DNA of 64,000 nt. It comes from Pseudovibrio sp. M1P-2-3 (GTDB taxonomy: Bacteria > Pseudomonadota > Alphaproteobacteria > Rhizobiales > Stappiaceae). The notes under the pieces are model-generated. The model did no database searches. It saw nothing but the letters and a program-made list of their open reading frames with translations, and was not told the DNA's origin. The position numbers were made by a program, and so were the translations under genes. The stretch lies in contig NZ_JARRCW010000001.1 in the NCBI RefSeq assembly GCF_031501865.1, positions 3,245,001 to 3,309,000 of the forward strand, read 5' to 3'. Within the stretch, counting starts at the first letter, position 1. Every line of letters begins with the position of its first letter. Below, one piece after another: positions 36,649 to 45,547 of this stretch.

Positions 36649-38304
36649 CTACTCGGCTGCCGCCAACGCAGCGGTCGGCATGCTTTGGGTTTCGACATTT
36701 TCACCGCGACGAGCAGTCATGATGAGGTTGTAAACCATGATGAGTGCACCAGTGAGGAACAGCGTACCGCCAACTGCGCGCATCACGTAGAACGGATGCA
36801 TGGCGTCCACTGTGTCAATGAAGGAGTACTCAAGGAAACCAAGGCTGTCATAGGCACGCCACATCAGACCTTGCATGATACCGGAAACCCACATGGCACA
36901 GATGTAAAGGGTGATGCCCAGTGTGGAAATCCAGAAGTGCCAGTTTACCAGACGCATGGAGTAGACGTCCTTCTTGCCATAAAGCCATGGCACCAGCGCA
37001 TAGAGCGCACCGAAGGAGATGTAGCCAACCCAGCCAAGCGCACCGGCATGAACGTGACCGATTGTCCAGTCTGTGTAGTGAGACAGGGAGTTTACTGCGC
37101 GGATGGACATTGCCGGACCTTCGAAGGTGGCCATGCCGTAGAACGCAACAGATACAACCATCATACGCAGAACCGCATCGGTACGCAGCTTATCCCAAGC
37201 ACCGGACAGGGTCATCAGACCGTTCAGCATACCACCCCAAGATGGCATCCACAGGATAATTGAGAAGGTCATACCCAAAGTGGAAGCCCACTGTGGCAGC
37301 GCTGTATAATGCAGATGGTGAGGGCCAGCCCAGATGTACAAGAAAATCAGGCCCCAGAAGTGTACGATGGACAGGCGGTAGGAATATACCGGACGGCCCG
37401 CACGCTTAGGGATGAAGTAGTACATGATAGCCAGAAAGCCAGCTGTCAGGAAGAAGCCTACAGCGTTGTGGCCATACCACCACTGCACCATGGCATCCTG
37501 AACACCGCCCCAGACAATGTAGGACTTAGAAGAGAAGATGTTCACCGGTACTGACGCGTTGTTAAACACGTGCAAAACAGCAATCGTGATGATGAAAGCC
37601 AGATAGAACCAGTTTGCCACATAGATATGCGGTTCTTTACGACGCCAAAGAGTGCCGAGGAACACAAACAGATATGCTACCCAGACAATTGTCAGCAGCC
37701 AGTCAGCATACCATTCAGGTTCAGCGTATTCTTTACCGTGGGTTACGCCCAGAAGGTACCCGGTACCAGCAATAACAATAAACAGGTTATAGCCCAGAAT
37801 AACAAACCAAGGCGCAATGCTTCCAACCATGCGGGCGCGGCAGGTCCGCTGCACCACATAGAACGATGAGGCAATCAGAACGTTACCGCCAAACGCAAAA
37901 ATCACAGCTGAGGTGTGCAGTGGACGCAGACGACCAAAATTAACCCAAGGAAGGTCAAAGTTCAGGACAGGATAAGCCAACTGGAAAGCAATAATGCAGC
38001 CCACCGTAAATCCTGCAATGCCCCAGAAGGTCGCGAGCCATGTACTGGCGCGAACCGGACCGAAATTGTAGTTAGGCTTCCCATCGATTTCTAAAGGTGC
38101 TGGCGTATTGGTGCCATCGAAGTAACGACGAAAAATATAAAAAGCACCAGCTGCCGCACCAACTGCGATCACAGATGCATGAAATGCTAAAACCTGATCG
38201 TAGGTCTTGCCGGCCACAATCAAACACATCAACGCAATGAGTGTTAGGAATCCGGCAAAGCCGCCCTCCTCAAGCGTTATGTATCTGGCCTTACGTTCTG
38301 TCAT
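36649..38304 (-). CDS. ccoN: cbb3-type cytochrome oxidase catalytic subunit I
   Basis: Twelve-span haem-copper oxidase subunit (551 aa from ATG 38304) that reduces oxygen at very low concentrations and pumps protons. Recognisable segments are [32 protein letters not shown] with the CuB histidine, [15 protein letters not shown], and [16 protein letters not shown] with the haem ligands. The in-frame extension to 38403 would place the FNR box inside the coding region, so the downstream ATG, which has GAGG 11 nt upstream, is preferred. First gene of ccoNOQP, with ccoGHIS immediately behind. Confidence 0.97.
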   Translation of the reverse strand: MTERKARYITLEEGGFAGFLTLIALMCLIVAGKTYDQVLAFHASVIAVGAAAGAFYIFRRYFDGTNTPAPLEIDGKPNYNFGPVRASTWLATFWGIAGFTVGCIIAFQLAYPVLNFDLPWVNFGRLRPLHTSAVIFAFGGNVLIASSFYVVQRTCRARMVGSIAPWFVILGYNLFIVIAGTGYLLGVTHGKEYAEPEWYADWLLTIVWVAYLFVFLGTLWRRKEPHIYVANWFYLAFIITIAVLHVFNNASVPVNIFSSKSYIVWGGVQDAMVQWWYGHNAVGFFLTAGFLAIMYYFIPKRAGRPVYSYRLSIVHFWGLIFLYIWAGPHHLHYTALPQWASTLGMTFSIILWMPSWGGMLNGLMTLSGAWDKLRTDAVLRMMVVSVAFYGMATFEGPAMSIRAVNSLSHYTDWTIGHVHAGALGWVGYISFGALYALVPWLYGKKDVYSMRLVNWHFWISTLGITLYICAMWVSGIMQGLMWRAYDSLGFLEYSFIDTVDAMHPFYVMRAVGGTLFLTGALIMVYNLIMTARRGENVETQSMPTAALAAAE

Positions 38305-38361
38305 GACGTGAGCCTCATTCTCAATATAGAATCGGATTCCGGATTGAATCTCTGTTACGTT

Positions 38362-38403
38362 AAAGTAGGGATGGCAAAATGCCTCGCCCTTGATCGAGAT
38401 CAA
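38362..38403 (-). promoter_or_regulatory. FNR/FixK-dependent promoter of ccoNOQP
   Basis: A perfect box TTGATCTCGATCAA (38390-38403, minus strand) is followed after 22 nt by TACTTT (38362-38367) as -10. This is the class II layout with the activator centred near -41.5 and predicts transcription start near 38355, about 50 nt before ccoN. Confidence 0.85.
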
Positions 38404-38507
38404 ATTCGCCGGGTTCTCTATAATAAAATTGTTCTAAATTGTTGATTAAGGAGTTTTACGTATATTGCCAATCGCAATAGCGCCACATTTCTCAATCAGC
38501 GTTGGAA

Positions 38508-39566
38508 CTAGGTTTTCTTTCCCAAAAGAAAATTAGTTACAAATGGCAAAAGAACCACCATTCCCATGTACCGAACCAACTGATGTGTAGCCACGAATGC
38601 AGGGTCGAAATCCAGAATGAATGCCATCAGCGCCATCACCTCCATGCCCCCCGGTGCATACGCCAGAAGCAGTTGACCAAACGGTATTTCCAGCGCTTGT
38701 GACACCGCAAAGGCAATAGCGGACGAGGCTAGGATTCCCGCGAGAAAAGAGCCCAACGCAACCACAGACCACCGGCGCAAGTCACCTAAGGGAATGCCCG
38801 CAAACCTTGTACCAACAAGAGTGCCCAATCCCACATAAAACGGGAGCGTCAACCACTGAGGAAGAACGACGGTCACCACGCCGCTGCCAGCTAGAATTGA
38901 GCTCACAAAAAATGCCCCCGTCAATAGAGGCGCTGGCAGCGATATTTTATGTGCAAAATTGGCACCCAAGAGGCAAAGAGTCGCAATTATGCCAAGCTCG
39001 AAGGGTGTGGACAATTCCCGAATTGCGACTTCATGACCCGAAATATCCTGCACACTTGACAAAAGTGAAGGCACGAAGAGCACAAGAATGATTAACCTGA
39101 GGAGCTGAACTGTCATAATCGGGGCTAAATTTGCCTGGCGTTCTTCCGCCACCGCAACAACGAAACCAAGCGCACCGGGAATGGAAGCAAAATAGGAAAG
39201 GTCGCGCGCCCAACGACACACAAAAAACAAAAAAGAGAAGGAGGCTAACGTAATTACCCCAACCACAATAGGGATCAGCCCAATTGTGACGGGCCAGGAT
39301 CCAATCCTATCCAGAGTATCTGGCGTAACGGCTTGCCCCATTGCAATGCCAATTCCAAACAGGCAAATATCTCTTAGCCGATCAGGGAAAGCGAGCGGTA
39401 CCTTTACAGCCCCTGCTATGGCAAGGGCCAGAACCGGCCCTGATAAAGCAGCTGCCGGCAGTTGAAGCATAGTGAACACCAGTGCCCCTAAAGACCCGAT
39501 GATTATAGCAAATAGTGTTTGACTTAGCTGGCTCTCTTTTAACTGATCTACTGCGGCTAATTTCAT
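38508..39566 (-). CDS. AbrB-family membrane protein (duplicated transporter-like fold)
   Basis: The 352-aa protein has about ten membrane spans in two related halves, each with a GALVF/GTLVG and AYAPGGMEVMALMA-type motif; SIPGALGFVVAVAEE and YAPGGMEVMALMAFIL are the paired signatures. This is the pfam05145 AbrB family (named for an ammonia-monooxygenase-linked annotation, unrelated to the Bacillus AbrB regulator). Substrate is unknown; transport of a small molecule is plausible. It lies next to ccoN by convergence of clusters and shows no FNR box. Confidence 0.82.
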   Translation of the reverse strand: MKLAAVDQLKESQLSQTLFAIIIGSLGALVFTMLQLPAAALSGPVLALAIAGAVKVPLAFPDRLRDICLFGIGIAMGQAVTPDTLDRIGSWPVTIGLIPIVVGVITLASFSFLFFVCRWARDLSYFASIPGALGFVVAVAEERQANLAPIMTVQLLRLIILVLFVPSLLSSVQDISGHEVAIRELSTPFELGIIATLCLLGANFAHKISLPAPLLTGAFFVSSILAGSGVVTVVLPQWLTLPFYVGLGTLVGTRFAGIPLGDLRRWSVVALGSFLAGILASSAIAFAVSQALEIPFGQLLLAYAPGGMEVMALMAFILDFDPAFVATHQLVRYMGMVVLLPFVTNFLLGKKT

Positions 39567-39906
39567 ATAGGACCTTTTTGATTATTGCGAACGGAAGGGG
39601 AACAACCCCCGTAGGCGCACAGAATATACAACCCAAAGAAGAAAAGTTCAAATTGTCGAACCTTTACCGCAGCCCAGATGCGCGTACATTGGCCCGAAAA
39701 TTTGCCGAGAGCTCTCAAAATTCCAGTTACTCAAAACACCCAGTATCTGGTAACAGTTTTCGCAACATTTACAGTTTACTGTTACATTACAAGTAGGCGT
39801 CTCATTTTTATCGAACTTAACATTTAGCATTCCCTTTAGGCTTCTGTAAGAAGTTTAGAAACAATGCAGGCAGAACCCGTCGAGATTAGATGATGAAAGG
39901 AAAGTT
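39567..39906. other. Divergent intergenic region, AbrB-family gene / 89-aa gene
   Basis: About 340 bp that is AT-rich in its right half, with promoter-like TTTACA and TTACATTACA sequence around 39767-39795. No gene, repeat or recognised operator is seen. Confidence 0.3.
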
Positions 39907-40176
39907 ATGCGCTTCCTTGTTAAAGCAACTATTAAACCTGAGGTTGATAAATCTCTCATTATCTCAAAACTCCCGCTAGCCAATGCCGCCGACCAAAAAC
40001 GCCTTGCTGATGGAATACAAGAGAATCTAGCACTGGTTGCGGCCGACCGGTCTGCTGGCTGGGTCATCCTTCATGCGGATTCAGAAGCAGCATTGGAAGC
40101 AATCTATGCAACCATGCCTCTCAATGACTATCAAGATTATGAGGCGGTCCATATCCTTGATGAAAAAGATAACTAG
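39907..40176 (+). CDS. Small 89-aa protein, possible dimeric alpha/beta-barrel fold
   Basis: Starts MRFLVKATIKPEVDKS behind a good AAAGGAAAG ribosome site. The pattern of strand, helix and strand (WVILHADSEAALEAIYATMP) with a C-terminal EAVHIL strand is like muconolactone-isomerase/YCII-type small proteins that form dimeric ferredoxin-like barrels. No catalytic residue is identified. It lies 200 bp upstream of hemN in the same direction but outside the hemN promoter. Confidence 0.65.
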   Translation: MRFLVKATIKPEVDKSLIISKLPLANAADQKRLADGIQENLALVAADRSAGWVILHADSEAALEAIYATMPLNDYQDYEAVHILDEKDN

Positions 40177-40328
40177 GAAAAGACTGAGACCGTTTTCACC
40201 GCCTAAAGTGGTGCGTGTAATGAGCTCCATTCACCACCCTCACCCTACTTCCAATTCAACACAGTTACGGCTCGAAACCCCAAGTTTTTCGCCAGATCTA
40301 CGAGATTAAGCAGTTTATAGGCCCGCCT

Positions 40329-40370
40329 TTGACCTCGATCAAAGTTCGTCTATCCAGATCTGAGTATTTT
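40329..40370 (+). promoter_or_regulatory. FNR/FixK-dependent promoter of hemN
   Basis: The box TTGACCTCGATCAA (40329-40342) is followed after exactly 22 nt by TATTTT (40365-40370), the same spacing as at ccoN. A centre at -41.5 predicts the transcript to start at about 40377, the A of the hemN ATG, so the mRNA may be leaderless. Confidence 0.8.
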
Positions 40371-40376
40371 ACCTCA

Positions 40377-41726
40377 ATGACCGATCTAGAGACGCGCTAC
40401 GCGACGCGTAATGTTCCGCGCTACACCTCCTATCCCACAGCTCCACATTTCTCCAATGCTGTGACAGCGACAGAATATGGCCAGTGGCTGAAAGAGCTGC
40501 CAAAGGAAGAGCCTCTCTCTCTTTATTTGCACGTGCCCTTCTGTCGGGAGATGTGCCACTATTGCGGCTGCAACACCAAGGCAACCAAGAAGATGGCACC
40601 GGTGGTCGCGTTTGCGGAAACACTTTTGCAAGAAGTTGATCTTATGCGGGAGTATCTGGGAACCGGTCGGCCCGTTCACCACCTCCATTGGGGCGGCGGA
40701 ACCCCCAGCTTGCTGCCACGGGACTATTTCCTGAAGCTCACTGAAAAGCTGAAGAGTTACTTTGACTTTTCACCACAGATCGAACATGCAATCGAACTGG
40801 ACCCGCGTACAGTTACACCCTACCTTGCCGAAACTCTAGCCATGGCAGGCATTAACCGCACCAGCTTGGGTGTTCAGGATTTTGATCTGGACGTTCAAAC
40901 GGAAATTGGCCGTATTCAGCCGCTTGAGCAAGTGCAAAAAGCCGTTATGGCCCTGCGCGGCGCGGGGCTTGAAGCTATCAACTTTGATCTGATGTATGGC
41001 CTGCCTTGCCAAAGCGAAGAGTCCATTCGCAAAACGGTTGAATATACCCGCGAACTTGGCCCCAGCAGGGTGGCATTGTTTGGCTACGCCCATGTGCCAT
41101 GGTTCAAAAAGCACCAGCGTTTGATTGATGAGAAAAAACTTCCGGGAACTCAGGAGCGCATCGCGCTGGCTGATATTTCCCGCAATGCGCTTTTGGATGC
41201 CGGTTATGAAGCTATCGGACTGGACCACTTTGCCCTGCCTGATGATGAAATGGCCATTGCCCTGAAAAGAGGGACTTTGCGCCGGAACTTTCAAGGATAT
41301 ACAACCGATACCGCCGACACCCTGATCGGGTTTGGCCCAAGCTCTATCGGTTTTCTTCCCTATGGATACATTCAATCGGACCCAAGCACCCGCAACTGGA
41401 CCCGCGCCATTGAAGAGGGGATACTCCCGACCTCAAAAGGCATTGCTATTGACGACGATGACCGGTGCCGTGCAGCCATCATCGAGCGTTTGATGACGGT
41501 CTACCATGTGGACGTTGAAGAAATGGCAAAACGCTTCAACATGAAACTGGGGGATTTTGCTGAAAGTTTTGAGGCGCTGGAACCACTGGAAACCGATGGA
41601 CTGGTGCAGGTGAGCGGCGCGCGGGTTCAGGTGAGCGAACAAGGTCAGCGGTATATCCGTGTGGTCGCCGCCGCTTTCGATGCCTACCTGAAAGCCCAGA
41701 TGGCACAACATTCGGTTGCCGTTTGA
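40377..41726 (+). CDS. hemN: Oxygen-independent coproporphyrinogen III oxidase
   Basis: Radical-SAM enzyme that decarboxylates coproporphyrinogen III without oxygen, allowing haem synthesis under anoxia. The 449-aa protein begins MTDLETRYATRNVPRYTSYP, has the cluster motif C56-x3-C60-x2-C63 in FCREMCHYCGC, and GGGTPSLL for SAM. The RYTSYPTA start and length mark true HemN rather than HemW. No ribosome site precedes the ATG, in line with a possible leaderless transcript. It converges on the fixK gene across a shared hairpin. Confidence 0.95.
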   Translation: MTDLETRYATRNVPRYTSYPTAPHFSNAVTATEYGQWLKELPKEEPLSLYLHVPFCREMCHYCGCNTKATKKMAPVVAFAETLLQEVDLMREYLGTGRPVHHLHWGGGTPSLLPRDYFLKLTEKLKSYFDFSPQIEHAIELDPRTVTPYLAETLAMAGINRTSLGVQDFDLDVQTEIGRIQPLEQVQKAVMALRGAGLEAINFDLMYGLPCQSEESIRKTVEYTRELGPSRVALFGYAHVPWFKKHQRLIDEKKLPGTQERIALADISRNALLDAGYEAIGLDHFALPDDEMAIALKRGTLRRNFQGYTTDTADTLIGFGPSSIGFLPYGYIQSDPSTRNWTRAIEEGILPTSKGIAIDDDDRCRAAIIERLMTVYHVDVEEMAKRFNMKLGDFAESFEALEPLETDGLVQVSGARVQVSEQGQRYIRVVAAAFDAYLKAQMAQHSVAV

Positions 41727-41754
41727 TTGGAAAAGTAACTTTTGAGAATGTACT

Positions 41755-41786
41755 CTTTGCCCCTTCCTTCATCCGAAGGGGCAAAG
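41755..41786. terminator. Bidirectional hairpin between hemN and fixK
   Basis: An 11-bp perfect stem CTTTGCCCCTT/AAGGGGCAAAG with a 10-nt loop in the convergent gap, 28 nt after hemN and 11 nt after fixK. It lacks a long T-run. Confidence 0.7.
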
Positions 41787-41797
41787 TATGAGGAATG

Positions 41798-42499
41798 CTA
41801 ATGCATTCCTGTCAGCTGACAGATGCTGCAAATATTTTGAATGTGAATGCTGTCATGCTTCTCGACTGAAATGAGACCTTTTCGCTTCATCTGGGAGATT
41901 ACGCGGCTAACGGTTTCAATGGTCAAGCCCAGATAATCAGCAATTTCCTGACGCGTCATAGACAAAATTACTGTCTTTGCATCCGGCTCATTTTCCTTTG
42001 CCGGCCCTGTACACCCGATACCACCACGATCGGGAACCAAGCTCATGAGAAAGCTTGCCACACGCTCCATTGCGGATTTACGACCCAGAAGAACTGTGTG
42101 ATCGTGCAGATGTTCCATTTGGGTCAGCAGGCAGCGGTTAACGTAGTGCTGCATTAGCGGAGAGGTTTTTATCTCACGCCCTTCATAGACCTGCAGCTCC
42201 ACACCTGTGAGAGCTTCAGCAGTACAATCAAAAAGCTCACGATTAGAGAAGCCCAACATGTCACCTTCCCGCACAAGGTAGACAATCTGGCGCCGCCCAT
42301 CGGGAAGCAATTTATAAAGCATCACCACACCTGAAATAACTTCATAGATACGGTCGGCCTTATCTCCCTCATAGAAAAGCACATCATGAGGTTTCATTTG
42401 CTGGCGGCGGCCATTGCCATTGTTCGGTCGGCCAAAAGCAGCGGCATGCGTTCCCACATACTCGCTCTCAAATCCGTTCAATACGTTAGCACGCTCCAT
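41798..42499 (-). CDS. fixK: Crp/Fnr-family regulator of FixK/FnrN type
   Basis: The 233-aa protein has a cyclic-nucleotide-type beta roll (MKPHDVLFYEGDKADRIYEV, LVREGDMLGF) and a C-terminal HTH, TRQEIADYLGLTIETVSRVI, whose E-x-x-S-R reads the TTGAT half-site. The N-terminal cysteine cluster that holds 4Fe-4S in FNR is absent, so it is FixK-like and would be controlled by expression through FixLJ rather than by sensing oxygen itself. A cysteine pair (CSICQ) near the C-terminus is unusual and could be redox-active. Likely targets in this window are ccoN and hemN. Confidence 0.88.
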   Translation of the reverse strand: MERANVLNGFESEYVGTHAAAFGRPNNGNGRRQQMKPHDVLFYEGDKADRIYEVISGVVMLYKLLPDGRRQIVYLVREGDMLGFSNRELFDCTAEALTGVELQVYEGREIKTSPLMQHYVNRCLLTQMEHLHDHTVLLGRKSAMERVASFLMSLVPDRGGIGCTGPAKENEPDAKTVILSMTRQEIADYLGLTIETVSRVISQMKRKGLISVEKHDSIHIQNICSICQLTGMH

Positions 42500-42722
42500 A
42501 GTCCCTCCTCACACCTTTACAGGTGGCATGGTTGCATGTTGCAGGGAGGTACGGGGTCTATGAACGGCCCTGCCGATATTCCTGCAATGTCAGATATCAA
42601 TTCACCAAGGAATTTGAGAGTATAGATGAAGGAAATGTGGAAATTTGCAATGAGACTTTGAGAGCCAAAGTGTCGCAGGCTTGAAACGAAACTTGATCCA
42701 AAGCAAAGAAACCAACTCCGGA

Positions 42723-43064
42723 CTACTTTGGCAAAAATTCCAAAATATGTTTCTCTTCCAATGGTTTACGCAAAATATTGCCAATACCATTCTCATGAAC
42801 AATTCGATCTAGATCAAATTGGGAGGAACCTGAGATTGCGACAATTTGCGCAGGCACCAGCGTCTGCCTCAGCTTGTTGATAACCCGTTCACCGGGCATA
42901 TCGGGGAGTTTTAGATCAATAAAAACAACATCTCCCTCCCGCGGCGTTACGCTTGACATGAAGCTACCCCCGTCAGCAAAGGAAATGGCATGATGGCCCA
43001 ATCCCTCCAAAAGGAGAGAAAGAGCATCCCGGACCCCCCGATCATTCTCGACTATGTAAATCAC
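42723..43064 (-). CDS. Stand-alone receiver-domain response regulator (FixJ-like)
   Basis: A 113-aa CheY-like domain with no output domain. It starts VIYIVENDRGVRDALSLLLE, close to FixJ (VDDDPSVRDALSLLF), has phospho-acceptor Asp50 in VVFIDLKLPDMPGE, the Ser switch in VAISGSS and Lys in LRKPLEEK. One of the acidic-pocket residues is Asn rather than Asp. GTG at 43064 is chosen for GGGGGA upstream. It lies between fixJ and fixK, so it could divert phosphate from FixL or act like a FixT-type brake; that is inference. A gap of 223 bp separates it from fixK. Confidence 0.8.
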   Translation of the reverse strand: MIYIVENDRGVRDALSLLLEGLGHHAISFADGGSFMSSVTPREGDVVFIDLKLPDMPGERVINKLRQTLVPAQIVAISGSSQFDLDRIVHENGIGNILRKPLEEKHILEFLPK

Positions 43065-43228
43065 GCGTCCCCCACACACAATACGATAGCAAAGCGAAAA
43101 TATTCGAAACAACTTCTCAAATATTTTACGCGCCGGCAATCTAGCCTATTGTCTAAGTATTGAAGTGAGCAATAACCTTTATAAGCAAATTTACTTACAA
43201 GGATAGATTTACATAACTATACTTAAAA

Positions 43229-43825
43229 TCAACCAGTAAGAACAATCCGAACCAGATCTGCTGCATTGCGAGCACCCAGTTTTTCCATTATTCTAGCACG
43301 GTGTACTTCCACAGTACGCGGTGAAATCTTTAAATTACGCCCGGCTTCCTTGTTAGAAGCGCCTGATGTAATCTCGCCCAGCACCTGTCGTTCGCGCGGA
43401 GTAAGATTTTCAGCTCCCGGGAATGTGAAGTCTGTCTCTGCAGCGTTGGCTCCGTTGGATGCAATGGCCTCACGCACGCGGGTTACAACACCTTCCACAT
43501 CAAACGGCTTCTCAAAGAAGTCATAGGCACCGTTTTTAATTGCCTCAACTGCCATGGGAATATCGCCCTGACCGGAGATAATGAAGACCGGCGCTGCAAA
43601 ATGTTCTGCATGCAGCTGCTTCAAAATATCAATTCCAGATCGGCCTGGCATGTGAACATCAAGAAGAACGCATGTGGGAGCTTCCTGCTCAACCGCAGCA
43701 ATAAATTCCTCGGCGTTGGCATAGGCACCAACATTGTACCCCTCTGTTTGAAACAGGAGAGAAAGTGCATCCCGAACGGATGGATCGTCATCTACGATAT
43801 GGATCAGAGACGGCAAAGATGTCAT
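43229..43825 (-). CDS. fixJ: Two-component response regulator FixJ
   Basis: The 198-aa protein has a receiver (IHIVDDDPSVRDALSLLF, Asp56 in VLLDVHMPGRSG, Lys in FEKPFDVEG) and a LuxR-type HTH (LTPRERQVLGEITSGASNKEA, then ISPRTVEVHRARIMEKLGA). In rhizobia phosphorylated FixJ activates fixK transcription. It starts 24 nt after fixL, with which it is likely co-transcribed. Confidence 0.93.
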   Translation of the reverse strand: MTSLPSLIHIVDDDPSVRDALSLLFQTEGYNVGAYANAEEFIAAVEQEAPTCVLLDVHMPGRSGIDILKQLHAEHFAAPVFIISGQGDIPMAVEAIKNGAYDFFEKPFDVEGVVTRVREAIASNGANAAETDFTFPGAENLTPRERQVLGEITSGASNKEAGRNLKISPRTVEVHRARIMEKLGARNAADLVRIVLTG

Positions 43826-43849
43826 TGCGCATGTCCTTCATTCTTTTTA

Positions 43850-44971
43850 TTAATCGACACTCTCTGTGTCACTTTTCATTACTATGGTTGGGAGCCTCAG
43901 AACAAAGGTCGCCCCTTTTCCTTCTTCAAAGGGTTCCACATATAAATCGCCTCTATGGTTTTGAGCGATACTACGGGAGATGGCAAGGCCAACTCCCATA
44001 CCGCGCCGCTTTGTCCCACTAAAGGCTTTGAACAGATAGGCAGCGGCCTTGTCTTTAATTCCTGGGCCACTATCCGTGACTTTTATAAGGACATCAGTGC
44101 CATCACGCTCCACGTAAACACAAACATCTTTAACATCACAGGTTTTGACTGCCTCTGCCCCATTTCGAATAAGGTTGATGAGGATTTGCTGAACCTGAAC
44201 CACATCCATTTCGATGGACAGGTCCTCGTCTTCAAAATCCGTCCGGAATGTAACCTTGGAATCTTTGTAACCCAGAGAAATAAGGTTCAAGCACTCCTGA
44301 ATCACCCCTAACAAAACACAGCTTTCACGCACCATGCCCTGTTTTTCAACGAAGTTACGCATACGCTGAATAATGCCGCTTGCGCGCCTTGCCTCGTCCA
44401 CTGCTTTTTGCATCAAAAGGTTCAGCTGCTCATCTTCCTTGCCAATCGCTTTTGCCCTGCGGGCTGCGGTTTGCAGGTAGAGCATAATTGCGGTGAGAGG
44501 CTGGTTTACCTCGTGGGCAATGGCGGCGCCCATTTCGTCCAGTGCATTGACCCGGGTCATCTTTATCAGATCCGCCTGCATTTCGTGAATGCGGGCCTCA
44601 GAACGTTTCTTGGGGCGCAGATCTCTCAAGATTCCGACGAACTGCTGCCCTTCTGGGGTACTAGCATCCCCAACGGAAAGCTCTACAGGAAACTCCATGC
44701 CGTTTTTGCAGCGGGCTTTCACTTCACGCCTGCTGCCCATAACTGTTGCCTCACCCGTCTCCACATAGCGGAGAATGAACCCATCATGCTTGCGCGCTTG
44801 TTCCTTCGGCATCAAGATAGAGACGTTTTTGCCGAGTATTTCGTCTCCACTGTAACCGAACAGGTGCTCACAAGCCTTATTGTAAAGCAGGATCTTTCCC
44901 TTGCAGTCGATAACAATAATGCCATCAACAGCGGTAGACAGCACGCTTTTTAAACGCGCATTCGAGGTCAT
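43850..44971 (-). CDS. fixL: Oxygen-sensing histidine kinase FixL (haem PAS)
   Basis: Soluble 373-aa kinase with one PAS domain and a HisKA/HATPase module. The PAS reads STAVDGIIVIDCKGKILLYN then ILMPKEQARKHDGFILRY; the histidine in RKHDGF matches the haem ligand of rhizobial FixL (RHDSY), and the following arginine pair (GSRREV) matches its oxygen-contact Arg. The phospho-site is His153 in AIAHEVNQPLTA, and the ATP lid has GPGIKD and GMGVGLAISRSI. Start ATG 44971 is preferred for GAAGG upstream; the frame extends to 45031 without a good ribosome site. No membrane span is present. Confidence 0.92.
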   Translation of the reverse strand: MTSNARLKSVLSTAVDGIIVIDCKGKILLYNKACEHLFGYSGDEILGKNVSILMPKEQARKHDGFILRYVETGEATVMGSRREVKARCKNGMEFPVELSVGDASTPEGQQFVGILRDLRPKKRSEARIHEMQADLIKMTRVNALDEMGAAIAHEVNQPLTAIMLYLQTAARRAKAIGKEDEQLNLLMQKAVDEARRASGIIQRMRNFVEKQGMVRESCVLLGVIQECLNLISLGYKDSKVTFRTDFEDEDLSIEMDVVQVQQILINLIRNGAEAVKTCDVKDVCVYVERDGTDVLIKVTDSGPGIKDKAAAYLFKAFSGTKRRGMGVGLAISRSIAQNHRGDLYVEPFEEGKGATFVLRLPTIVMKSDTESVD

Positions 44972-45547
44972 TTTATTACCTTCAACGATCATGTATTGCT
45001 CATGCTGGCACAAGTCGCTTCCCATTAACATCGGAGTATTGATTACGTGCTATCCCATGCATCCGTGTGGGTCAATTATTGCGGGCCTCTGCCAAACTGT
45101 CGCAGTTCCAGTTGCAAGGACATCCCTTCGGTAGCCAAGACCTTCCCCAAAGTGCAAAAAAGAGGAAGAAAAGAGCTCAAAATATCTCCTAGAGGCATTC
45201 ACTGGACCCGACAACCGCCTGCGCACCTTATTCACTTTAAACAGCAGGGACTTATAGCCTTTTTCAAGTCCGCTCCCCTCTTTTCAAGACAGGAATACAC
45301 ATATCACTCAGCTCAATCCCTCGGAATATTCAAAACGTCATTCAAGCACAAATAAAAAAACCCTTGCCCTCACGCCTCCCCAATTAGGCCTATTTGTCGC
45401 AGGAATTATCCAACGCCAACTATCGCTTAGCTTGCCCTATGGACACTACTTAGAGGTTTGAGGCGAAAGGCCCCTTTCCTCTGCTTGCAATCATGTTTAA
45501 AACCTTCGCGAGCATCAAAAACCATATAAACGCTGAGGGAGAGAAGA
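44972..45547. other. Divergent region between fixL and the symporter-kinase gene
   Basis: About 575 bp with no supported gene. It must carry the promoters of fixLJ and of the hybrid kinase. No FNR/FixK box or strong hairpin was found in it. Confidence 0.35.

Noticed and set aside
42586-42600. TTGATATCTGACAT upstream of fixK as an autoregulatory box
   Set aside because: Only one half-site matches the consensus and no -10 follows at the right distance.
42796-42813. TTGATCTAGATCGA palindrome inside the receiver gene
   Set aside because: One arm is imperfect and the site lies within coding sequence, away from any start.
30478-45031. Nitrogen-fixation cluster suggested by fix gene names
   Set aside because: No nif, fixABCX or nifA genes are present; the fixLJ-fixK and ccoNOQP-GHIS genes serve microaerobic respiration in non-fixers as well.
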